Of a stretch of DNA of 64,000 bases, positions 8,497 to 15,926 are shown in pieces. The DNA comes from Candidatus Aalborgicola danicus. Lineage in GTDB: Bacteria > Pseudomonadota > Gammaproteobacteria > Burkholderiales > Burkholderiaceae_C. Under the pieces are notes generated by a model, which ran no database searches, was not told the DNA's origin, and was given only the letters and a program-made list of their open reading frames with translations. The stretch lies in the NCBI GenBank assembly GCA_016703945.1, contig JADJBC010000021.1, forward strand, positions 1 to 64,000, given 5' to 3'. Numbering within the stretch: position 1 is the first letter of the stretch; each line of letters starts with the position of its first letter. The position numbers and the translations under genes were made by a program.

Positions 8497-8686
8497 GGGT
8501 AGATTCCAACAACGTGCCAGCACTTGTTGTGGTGGTCGCAGAAATTTTAGCCCCCAGGTGCCAGATGGCCGATGACTTGGGTCAAATAAATGCCACAGTG
8601 GGCCGCTCGGTCTGTGCGTTACGGAGCGTTAGCACTGCAAGGCCCCGCCCCGCAGTGAGGGAATAGCTGTGTGGGGCTGGTTTGGA

Positions 8687-9409
8687 TCAGGCGAAGTATT
8701 CCACTTTGCCCTCGTCCAGGTCATAGCGGCCTGCCAGCACTTTGACTTTGCCTTTCTTGATCAGGCCGGCAACGATGGTGCTCTTTGACGCGATCTGTTT
8801 GGCCGTACGTATGGCGCTTTCGCGCACGGCGTTGTCGACAAAGTCACCCGGCTTTCCCCTGACGGCCCGCGCTGCGGGAACGATGGCATTCACCATGGGG
8901 CCAATGGAGGCCGGAAACTTGGTCTTCTTTTCCACCACTTCGCAGGCTGCGGCCACGGCACCACAGCGCTCGTGCCCCAACACAATAATGAGTGGTACGC
9001 CCAACACACCGGAGCCGTATTCAATGGTGCCCATGGTGGCCGTGTCGACCATATTGCCGGCATTGCGGGCCACAAACAATTCGCCCACGCCCAACCCACC
9101 AAATAACAGCTCCGGTGGAACGCGGCTGTCGGCACAGGACACAATCGTGGCCCAGGGTGCTTGGCTCTTGGCCACGTACTCGCGCTGCGCACTGAGCTGC
9201 ACCGCGCACAGCTCAGGGCCACTCACATATTTTTCGTTGCCGGCCTTGAGCTTGGCCAGCGCTTCGTCCGCCGTCAGGGTGGTCGTTGCGCCACCCGCGG
9301 CAAACGCGGGTAATGATGTCAGTGCCAGCCCCGCCAGTGCGCCTGATGCCGCAACCGACAGAAAACCGCGCCGGGAAGAACGGCGCTCTTCATCACAGAC
9401 GTAACACAT
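8687..9409 (-). CDS. Beta-class carbonic anhydrase with Tat signal
   Basis: 240 residues. The N-terminus MCYVCDEERRSSRRGFLSV contains a twin-arginine signal (SRRGFLS) and a hydrophobic stretch ending AFAAGG, so the enzyme is probably exported folded to the periplasm. The catalytic zinc ligands are Cys in SCADSRVPPELLF and His/Cys in GHERCGAV, with the Asp-Arg dyad in CADSR. It interconverts CO2 and bicarbonate. An unusual CxxC (CYVC) precedes the twin arginines. Confidence 0.92.
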   Translation of the reverse strand: MCYVCDEERRSSRRGFLSVAASGALAGLALTSLPAFAAGGATTTLTADEALAKLKAGNEKYVSGPELCAVQLSAQREYVAKSQAPWATIVSCADSRVPPELLFGGLGVGELFVARNAGNMVDTATMGTIEYGSGVLGVPLIIVLGHERCGAVAAACEVVEKKTKFPASIGPMVNAIVPAARAVRGKPGDFVDNAVRESAIRTAKQIASKSTIVAGLIKKGKVKVLAGRYDLDEGKVEYFA

Positions 9410-9531
9410 GGTTCATCACCCCATTTTTGATGCAAGTTGGATAACGTGGCCGGTGTGGCCAGAACGGACGGCGGGAGTCTGGCGGTAAAGCCCTCTGCCG
9501 CATGCCACTATATCCATTTCGCCAAAATAAA

Positions 9532-10140
9532 CTACCCGTGCATCAACTGCTGCGCAAAGGTCTTGAAGCCGCGCAACATCATCTCGATGGCCACGGACAC
9601 CAGCACCAGGCCCATCAGACGCTCCACTGCCACCACCAGTCTTGACCCAATGATGCGCTGAATGCGTTCGGCCGAAACCAGAACGATGGCGCTGATGGCC
9701 ATGGTCACGCACAGGGCGGCGATCCACTCCAGACTGCGCTCGGGCTGTTGCGACACCAGCAGCAACACGGTGGCGAGCGCCGACGGCCCGGCAATGGCGG
9801 GTACAGCCAGCGGAACAATCAGCGGCTCCACCATTTGTTCCTCGTCCACGGCGCCAGCGGGTGGCGGGAAAACCATACGCAAGGCGATCAGGAACAGGAT
9901 GACGCCGCCACCAATCTGCAAGGACAACTCGCTCAGGTTCATGACCCGCAGAAAACTCTCGCCGACAAACATGAAGGTGAGCAACAGCGCAAACGCGATC
10001 AGGATTTCGCGCAAGATGACACGGGGGCGGCGCTCGGGTGCCACATGCTTGAGCGCGTTGGCAAAAATGGGAATGTTGCCAATCGGGTCAGTAATCAGGA
10101 TCAGCAAAATGGTGGCGGACAAAAACGTGTATTGCATCAT
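9532..10140 (-). CDS. MarC family integral membrane protein
   Basis: 202 residues with about six membrane segments, beginning MMQYTFLSATILLILITDP. The conserved DPIGNIPIF motif at residues 18-26 and the later AGPSALATV motif define the MarC/NAAT family. The best-known member was once linked to multiple antibiotic resistance, but that role was not confirmed; the transport substrate is unknown. The ATG at 10140 (or the one directly after it) is chosen because AAGGTTCGCC precedes it. Confidence 0.9.
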   Translation of the reverse strand: MMQYTFLSATILLILITDPIGNIPIFANALKHVAPERRPRVILREILIAFALLLTFMFVGESFLRVMNLSELSLQIGGGVILFLIALRMVFPPPAGAVDEEQMVEPLIVPLAVPAIAGPSALATVLLLVSQQPERSLEWIAALCVTMAISAIVLVSAERIQRIIGSRLVVAVERLMGLVLVSVAIEMMLRGFKTFAQQLMHG

Positions 10141-10243
10141 GGCGAACCTTGTCGTTTGAGGTGGCGCTGGTGGCCCCTTTTTCAGCTTCAAGAAGTTGAC
10201 CCAGGTTAAGGCGGTATCTGGCGCATGGATGATAATTCAGCCC

Positions 10244-10600
10244 ATGCGAACCCTGCGCCACTTCACGATCCTTACCCGCCTGGTACTGGCGTGGTTTGTG
10301 TTGTCGCTGGGTGTGGCAGTGGCTTCACCGATCGTCAAACCGCAGGACATCTTGCTGGTGTGCACCGGTTCAGGCGCCATGAAAGTGGTGGTTCAGGCCG
10401 ACGATGGCAGCGCCACCGAGTTGGGCAGTTCCAGCATGGACTGCCCCCTGTGTGCATCGTTCTGTGCACCACCCCCGGTGGTGCGGCCCAGCGCGCAACC
10501 GGCCCAACCGCTGGCATATGCCTTGCGCAGCATTCCCAGTGCACACATTGCTGCACGAACCGCGTCGCAGTTGCCGGCACGCGGGCCTCCGACCGTCTGA
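10244..10600 (+). CDS. DUF2946 protein, possible copper-responsive upstream ORF
   Basis: 118 residues: a basic N-terminus, one membrane or signal segment (LVLAWFVLSLGVAVA), a CXXC motif in MDCPLCASFC and a tail ending RGPPTV, which together are typical of DUF2946. It lies immediately upstream of a TonB-dependent receptor on the same strand. In Bordetella pertussis a DUF2946 ORF with a CXXC motif (CruR) controls its downstream TonB receptor gene post-transcriptionally in response to copper. A like role here is inference from family and position. The ATG at 10244 is chosen over an upstream start because the membrane segment then follows directly. Confidence 0.75.
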   Translation: MRTLRHFTILTRLVLAWFVLSLGVAVASPIVKPQDILLVCTGSGAMKVVVQADDGSATELGSSSMDCPLCASFCAPPPVVRPSAQPAQPLAYALRSIPSAHIAARTASQLPARGPPTV

Positions 10601-10710
10601 CGCCTTGGTGGGGCCGAACCCAGCCTAGCCTGGCGTTGTCTCCAACTGATGAGTAGCGTTCTTACGGGTCAGACCTTGGGTTCTGGCTGCGGTACGCCAC
10701 TCTCAAAATC

Positions 10711-10752
10711 ATAGCGCCTTGTGCCCGTTTCACGGGGGCTACAGGCTGATTT
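10711..10752. repeat. Dispersed repeat family A, intergenic copy before the first TonB receptor
   Basis: The segment begins ATAGCGCCTTGTGCCCGTTT and continues CACGGGGGCTACAGGC, matching the other family A copies in order and spacing. It sits between the DUF2946 ORF and the receptor start, within the stretch where a leader control element would be expected. Confidence 0.55.
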
Positions 10753-10777
10753 CATTGGTACGTCGGAATCCCTTTCT

Positions 10778-13069
10778 ATGCAATTGCATCGCATCGCGCT
10801 GGCCGTGGCCGCCGCATTCCCTCTCGTCGTGCTGGCCCAGGGTATTGCCCTTGACGCCCAGCTCAAAACCGTTCTGGTGGCCAGCGCCCGCGCCCCGCTG
10901 GACCCCAATTTGCCCAGCAGCACGGCCAGCAAGACCGCTGAGCAGTTGCGCGAGCAAACCATCTACAACCCCGAAGACATCGCCGTCAACCTGCCCAGCA
11001 CCACGGTGCGCAAGCGCTACTTTGGTGACCGCAACGCCAACGTGGCCGGGCGCAGCTACGGCACCCTGCAACCGGGCCGGGCGCTGGTGTATTTGGATGG
11101 CTACCTGATTTCCAACTTCCTGGGCCGCTTTGATGCCCCGCGCTGGAACATGGTGAATGTGGAAGCCATCGAGCGCATCGATGCGCTGTACGGCCCGTTC
11201 TCCGCCATCTACCCCGGCAATTCGATTGGCACCACGCTGATCGTGACCGAGCGCAAGCCCCGCGGCCTGGAGGCCTCGGCCAGCATCAAGCTCAACCAGC
11301 AGGGCTTCAACGAATACGCCACCAGCGAAAACTACACCAGCAAACAGGTGTCGGGGCGTATCGCCTCGCGTCTGGATTCGGGTCTGTGGTACGCGGTCAG
11401 CATGCAGCACCAGGACAGCCAAGGCCACCCCATGGGTTATGCCAACGCCGTGCGCGGTGCCACCAGCGGCGCGTTTGCCACGGCCACGGCCGCGGCCAAG
11501 TCCGTTACCGGCATCGTCTATGACCGCGACCCGCAAGTGCGCGAGCGCGCCCTGTTCGGCGCCACGGGCATGGACCACAACAAGCAGGACACCGTGAACC
11601 TGCGGGTGGGCTACGACCTCTCGGCCACGCAAGAGATCGAGGCCCGCGTGGCCTGGTGGCACGACGACAGCACCGTAACCAACACCACCTGGCTGCGCGA
11701 CGCCGCAGGAAACCCGGTGTGGAGCGGGATGGTGAAAGACGGCACCCGCCAGTTCACCGTGGCTTCCAACGCCTTCGCGCCCAGCACCCGTGACGAGGTG
11801 CACCGCCAGTTGGGCGCCACCTGGAAAACCAAGCATGCCAAGGGCTGGAATGCCTCGGTGGTGGCCACTGACTATGTCATCCAGAGTGACGCCGCACGCC
11901 AGGCCAATCTGGCACAACCTCTGGCAGAGCTGGGTGGTGCGGGCACCGTGACCCGGCGCGATGGCACGGGCTGGAATACCTTCGAAGTGCAGTCCACCTA
12001 CACCCCCAGCGAGGGCGACTTTGGCAACGGCCGCCACGCGCTGGTGCTGGGCCTGCACCGCAACCAGTACACGCTGCAAAACGTGGTCAACAACGCCCCG
12101 GACTGGCGCGGTGCCGAGACTACGCAAAACCAGAACTACTATGGCAAGACCACCATCACCGCGCTCTATGCCCAGGACGCTTGGAAGCTGCACCCGGATT
12201 GGATGCTGACCACCGGGCTGCGCTTCGAAAATTTTGAGTCCTTTGACGGCTCGCAGTATTTCGCCGGACCGCCTGTGGCGCAAAAGGCGTTTGGCAGCCG
12301 CACCCTGACCGCCACCAGCCCCAAGGCGTCACTGGCCTGGGCGGCCACCGACGAGTTCACCTTGCGCACCAGTCTGGGCCGGGGTGTGCGTTTCCCCAAT
12401 GTGGACGAGCTCTTCAACGGCACCCAGACCGGCACCAGCATCACCACCAGCGACCCGAATCTGCGCCCCGAGGTGTCCGACTCGGCCGAGATCTCGGTGG
12501 AGCATGAATGGGGCCGCCACTGGCTGCGCGCCAGCCTGTTCCGCGACGACGTGACGGACACCATCCTGCGCCAGACCGACGCCACCGTGTTCCCCAGCGT
12601 GACCCGCGTCAGCAATGTGGACAAGGTGCTCACACAAGGCATTGAGCTGGTGTGGGCCACGCGCGACGTGGGCGTGAAGGGGCTGGACCTGGGTGGCAGC
12701 TTCACCTGGGCCGATGCAGAAGTCAAAGCCAACGCCGCCAACCCGGCGCAAGTGGGCAAGAAGTGGCTGCGTATCCGGCCCCAGCGCTACACCGTGCAGG
12801 CCAGCTACCGCCCCAACGCGCAGTGGCTGTTTGGTGCGGCCTACCGTTGGGCCAGCAGCAGCTACAACACCGAGATGAACGTGGACACCAACCCCGACAC
12901 CTATGGCGGCACGTCCAGCGTCAACCAACTGGACCTCAAGGCCAGCTGGAAGTTTGCCCGGCAGTGGGAGTGGGGCTTGGGTATCAACAACGTGGCCAAT
13001 CGGCCCTCGTGGCAGGCCCACACCATGCCCCAGCGCAGTGTGCAGACGGAACTGCGGTGGAGTCTTTGA
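10778..13069 (+). CDS. TonB-dependent outer-membrane receptor (copper island, first receptor)
   Basis: 763 residues: signal peptide (HRIALAVAAAFPLVVLAQ), plug domain at about 40-190 (VYLDGYLISNFLG, IERIDALYGPFSAIYPGNS) and a 22-strand-type barrel closing with ...RSVQTELRWSL, where a C-terminal aromatic-flanked strand is expected. It would import a metal or metal chelate using TonB energy. Copper as substrate is inferred from the neighbours (DUF2946, PCu(A)C, OprC-like receptor); no CxxxM site like that of OprC is seen. The start at 10778 gives a clean signal peptide. The stop overlaps the next start as TGATG. Confidence 0.9.
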   Translation: MQLHRIALAVAAAFPLVVLAQGIALDAQLKTVLVASARAPLDPNLPSSTASKTAEQLREQTIYNPEDIAVNLPSTTVRKRYFGDRNANVAGRSYGTLQPGRALVYLDGYLISNFLGRFDAPRWNMVNVEAIERIDALYGPFSAIYPGNSIGTTLIVTERKPRGLEASASIKLNQQGFNEYATSENYTSKQVSGRIASRLDSGLWYAVSMQHQDSQGHPMGYANAVRGATSGAFATATAAAKSVTGIVYDRDPQVRERALFGATGMDHNKQDTVNLRVGYDLSATQEIEARVAWWHDDSTVTNTTWLRDAAGNPVWSGMVKDGTRQFTVASNAFAPSTRDEVHRQLGATWKTKHAKGWNASVVATDYVIQSDAARQANLAQPLAELGGAGTVTRRDGTGWNTFEVQSTYTPSEGDFGNGRHALVLGLHRNQYTLQNVVNNAPDWRGAETTQNQNYYGKTTITALYAQDAWKLHPDWMLTTGLRFENFESFDGSQYFAGPPVAQKAFGSRTLTATSPKASLAWAATDEFTLRTSLGRGVRFPNVDELFNGTQTGTSITTSDPNLRPEVSDSAEISVEHEWGRHWLRASLFRDDVTDTILRQTDATVFPSVTRVSNVDKVLTQGIELVWATRDVGVKGLDLGGSFTWADAEVKANAANPAQVGKKWLRIRPQRYTVQASYRPNAQWLFGAAYRWASSSYNTEMNVDTNPDTYGGTSSVNQLDLKASWKFARQWEWGLGINNVANRPSWQAHTMPQRSVQTELRWSL

Positions 13070-14354
13070 TGAAGAAAACTACAAATGGCTGGTTTCTGGG
13101 GCTCGCCGCCCTGGCCCTGTCCTGGGGCAGCGCCGCCGCCCTGGCACAGCACGCGCATGGCGAGCCGAAAGCCGTGCCGCAGGCCACGGCCGCCGCCGCC
13201 GCTGTGCCCGCGTCCGCAGCCAAGCCCGCGCGCAAACCCAAGCCCCAACTCGGCATCGGCACCGCCTTTGCACCGGATGGCTCCTTGTGGTGGGTTGGGC
13301 TCAATGCCGACAACCAGTTGGTAATCCACAGCGCGCCGGCTGCGACCACGCCGCCGCAGTGGAGCGCCCCGCGCGTGATCGACATCGGTGGCGACCCCGT
13401 TTCCGCCGATGGCGAGAACCACCCCAAGCTGCTGTTCGGCCCCAATGGCACGGTGCTGATCGCCTACACCCAGCCGCTGGCCAAACCCAACACCGGCTTT
13501 GTGCGGCTGCTGCGCTCCACCGATGGCGGCAAGACCTTCTCAAAGCCCAGCACCGTGCACGCCGACCGGCAGGAAATCACCCACCGCTTCGAGTCGATTG
13601 GCTTTGACGCCAAGGGCGTGCTGCACGCCATCTGGATTGACAAGCGCGACCTGGAGGCGGCACCCGCGTGGGCAGCAAATCCAGCTACCGGGGCGCAGCC
13701 ATTTACCGCGCCAGTTCGGTGGACGGTGGCGCCAGCTTTGGCCCTGATACCAAGGTGGCGGATCACTCCTGCGAGTGCTGCCGCATTGCACTGGCGCAAG
13801 GGTCGGACGGAGTGTTGAACGCCATGTGGCGCCACGTGTATGAACCCGATGTGCGGGACCACGCGTTCGCGGCCCTGGATTCGGCCGCCGCCCCGGTCAC
13901 GACCGTGCGCGCCACGTTCGACGAATGGCATGTCAACGGCTGCCCGCACCACGGCCCGGGCCTCGCCACGGCGGCCGATGGAGGCTTTCACACGGTGTGG
14001 TTTGGCGTGCGCCAGTTGGACGGCGCCAACGCGTCGGGCGTGCGCTACGCCCGTCTGAAGGCCGATGGCAGCCCCGATGCGCAATCCGTGCGCCGACTGC
14101 CCGACGACCGGGCCGAGCATGCCAGCGTGATGGCGCACGGCCAGCGCGTGGCCGTGGTGTGGCGCAGCAGCGATGGCATGGTCAGCACGCTCAAGGCCTG
14201 GCTGTCCACCGACGGCGGCAAGACCTTCACCGAGCGCAAACTCGCGCAGGTGCAGGGTGACAACGACTTCGCCCGCCCCGTGCAGCACGGCGCGCGCATG
14301 GCCGTGGTGTGGCGCAACCCCAAGGAGGTACAGGTGTATGAACTCAACTTCTAA
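13069..14354 (+). CDS. Exported BNR/sialidase-like beta-propeller protein (frameshifted near 13660)
   Basis: The start overlaps the receptor stop as TGATG. A signal peptide (LGLAALALSWGSAAALAQ) and a His-bearing segment (QHAHGEP) precede an Ala/Pro linker and repeated Asp-box blades: STDGGKTFSKP, SVDGGASFGPD and STDGGKTFTER. The first frame reads to about 13660, where continuity passes to the next frame (VGSKSSYRGAAIYRASS). Restoring one C in the CCC at 13662-13665 would rejoin them. A CECC motif (DHSCECCRIALA) follows. Such propellers are often called exo-alpha-sialidase, but nothing supports sialidase activity. Position and Cys/His content suggest a periplasmic copper-related partner of the receptor; this is inference. 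The gene is either broken or affected by a sequence error. Confidence 0.7.
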
Positions 14355-14846
14355 TTTTCTAAAACGCGCGCTACTGGCAGCAGCCCTGCTGCTCCCAAGT
14401 CTCTATATGCCAAACGGGGCTGTAGCCCTCGCACAACATGCACATAGTGCTATCACTACCGTAGCGGATTTCGATGCAACCACGTGGACCCAGCTATTGC
14501 GCACTGGCCCGCGCCCGGCAGCCTATGTCTTCACCAACAGCTTTGCGCCACCTGCCCGGAGGCGTTTGAGGCCTTGCAAAAGACGGCGGTCGCATCCGGC
14601 AAACCCGTGCCCCTGGCGGCGATCCTGATGCACGTTCAGGGCGAGAGCGCCTTGGCCCACGCCCACCACTACGCGGGGGTCTCCAAAATCTACGCCTTTG
14701 ACGGGTTTGAGCCGGCCATCCGCCAGGCCGTGGACCCCGCATGGCGCAATATCACGCCCTATGTGGTGCTGGTCGCTCGCAACGGCAAACTGCAGCGGGT
14801 GACCGGCCAGCCCACTGCCGCTCAACTCAAAGCCTGGCTGGGCTAA
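14338..14846 (+). CDS. Exported thioredoxin-like protein (frameshifted near 14543)
   Basis: The ATG at 14338 overlaps the end of the propeller gene, with AAGGAGG eleven bases upstream. A signal peptide (RALLAAALLLPSLYM) leads to a His-containing segment (AQHAHSAITTVADFDA) and then AAYVFTNSF. Continuity there passes to the frame CATCPEAFEALQKTAVASG. Adding one T to the TTT at 14542-14544 restores ...NSFCATCPEAF..., giving a CxxC redox site. The C-terminal half (YVVLVARNGKLQRVTGQPT) fits a thioredoxin fold. A role in periplasmic thiol or copper redox chemistry is inferred from the operon. Confidence 0.68.
14417..14456. repeat. Dispersed repeat family A, probable divergent copy in the thioredoxin-like gene
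   Basis: The segment GGCTGTAGCCCTCGCACAAC, continuing ATGCACATAGTGCTATCA, aligns with the inverse orientation of family A (GGCCTCCAGCCCTCG... ATGC ...GCTATCAA). It is in frame and encodes the residues just after the signal peptide. The match is weaker than the thiL copy. Confidence 0.35.
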
Positions 14847-14852
14847 ATTACT

Positions 14853-14892
14853 TCTCCAATCAGTTGAGGACAGAACTGAAGATCTGTCCCGC
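14853..14892 (-). repeat. Dispersed hairpin repeat family C, copy 1
   Basis: Inverted repeat GGACAGA...TCTGTCC, read on the minus strand as GCGGGACAGA...TCTGTCC followed by CAACTGATTGG. Copies at 29839-29880 and 40564-40611 share the stem and the CAACTG tail. It lies 28 bases before the PCu(A)C start codon. Confidence 0.7.
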
Positions 14893-14919
14893 AAATGTAT
14901 TACTAACCAAGGAAGAACC

Positions 14920-15405
14920 ATGAAACTCAAAACACTTTCCGCCATCCTCGCACTGTCCAGCGGCGCCCTGTTCGCCCAAACCGTGGACGTGCAAGGCGCC
15001 TGGGCCCGGGCCACCGTGCCGGGCCAGAAGGCCACCGGCGCCTTCATGAAGATCACCGCCAAAGACGGTGCCAAGCTGGTGGCCGTGTCCAGCCCGGTGG
15101 CCGGGGTCAGCGAAGTCCACGAGATGAAGATGGACGGCGACGTCATGAAAATGCGCGCCGTCGCCGGGGGGCTGGATTTGCCCGCGGGCAAGACGGTTGA
15201 ACTCAAGCCCGGTGGCTACCACGTCATGCTGATGGACCTGAAGGCGCCGCTGCAGAAGGACACCAGCATTGCAGTGACCCTGGTGTTCAAGGACGCCAAA
15301 GGCGTAGAAACCAAGACCGAACTCTCTGTGCCCGTGGCAATGGCCGCACCTGGCGCCAAGGCGGCAGATATGCCCGCCATGGACCACAGCAAGCACAAGA
15401 TGTAA
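14920..15405 (+). CDS. Periplasmic copper chaperone PCu(A)C
   Basis: 161 residues with a signal peptide ending ALFAQ. The copper site is the family pattern H-x10-M-x22-H-x-M: His67 in SEVHEMKM, Met78, His101 and Met103 in GGYHVMLMDL. A Met/His-rich tail (MPAMDHSKHKM) may add a second binding site, as in other PCu(A)C proteins. Family members bind Cu(I) and deliver it to cytochrome oxidase or other cuproenzymes. A GGAAGAACC sequence precedes the ATG. It is the clearest evidence that the whole 10-18 kb island handles copper. Confidence 0.93.
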   Translation: MKLKTLSAILALSSGALFAQTVDVQGAWARATVPGQKATGAFMKITAKDGAKLVAVSSPVAGVSEVHEMKMDGDVMKMRAVAGGLDLPAGKTVELKPGGYHVMLMDLKAPLQKDTSIAVTLVFKDAKGVETKTELSVPVAMAAPGAKAADMPAMDHSKHKM

Positions 15406-15433
15406 TAGCGCACTTTAAAAGGCGCACCGCCCC

Positions 15434-15864
15434 ATGAACCGCACCCTGCACCGATCACCGCTGCGCCGCCCCTGGGCGGTGTGGCTGGCCGTGCTCGTCG
15501 TGCTGTTCTGGGGGCACTTGCGCCGACGTTCACCCACGCGCTGATGCCTGCCACCGGGCAGGTGCCGCAGGGGGTTGAGATTTGTACCAGCCAGGGGTCG
15601 CGTTGGATCACTGCGGATACTGCCGCAGGGACCGACGATTCCACCCCGTCACCCGCTTCCGTCGCGCCACCCGCGCATTGCCAGTTTTGCCTGCAAACCA
15701 CTGACCGTGGCACATTCCCCCACAACCCGCTACCTACCTCTTTCCTGGTTCAGTGCGGGCCGTGGGCGCCACTGGTCAGGCAGGCTTTTTTCTACGCAGC
15801 AACCCACGCCTTTGCGCCGCCGCCACGGGGGCCGCCGGACTTTTTTGAGCTATTGAATTCATAG
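15434..15864 (+). CDS. Second DUF2946 protein (frameshifted near 15510), before the OprC-like receptor
   Basis: The ATG at 15434 starts MNRTLHRSPLRRPWAVWLAVLVVLFW. The homologous continuation GALAPTFTHALMPATGQVPQ is in the next frame. One extra G in the run of five at 15510-15514 would join them. The rest shows a CXXC motif (HCQFCLQT) and an ending APPPRGPPDFF, both typical of DUF2946. As with the first copy, a TonB-dependent receptor follows directly, which fits a copper-sensing upstream ORF by analogy with Bordetella CruR. The shift may be an assembly error; if real, the CXXC would not be translated. Confidence 0.65.
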
Positions 15865-15904
15865 CGCATCAGGCCCATTCCACGAGGGCTGAAGGCGCTT
15901 TTTA
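15847..15904. repeat. Dispersed repeat family A, intergenic copy before the OprC-like receptor
   Basis: Contains AGCTATTGAATTCATAGCGC followed by CATTCCACGAGGGCTGAAGGC, the best intergenic match to the thiL copy. It overlaps the end of the second DUF2946 ORF and ends about 25 bases before the receptor start, mirroring the copy before the first receptor. Confidence 0.65.
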
Positions 15905-15926
15905 TAGTGAAGAAGAGGTCCTGATC

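Noticed and set aside
8500..8686. Hairpin-like GC-rich stretch as an RNA gene
   Set aside because: No convincing conserved structure or promoter; left unassigned.
10739..12283. Open frame of 514 codons on the minus strand
   Set aside because: Antisense shadow of the first TonB receptor.
13069..14354. True sialidase
   Set aside because: Asp-box blades alone do not make a sialidase; no sialic-acid genes are nearby and the context is copper handling.
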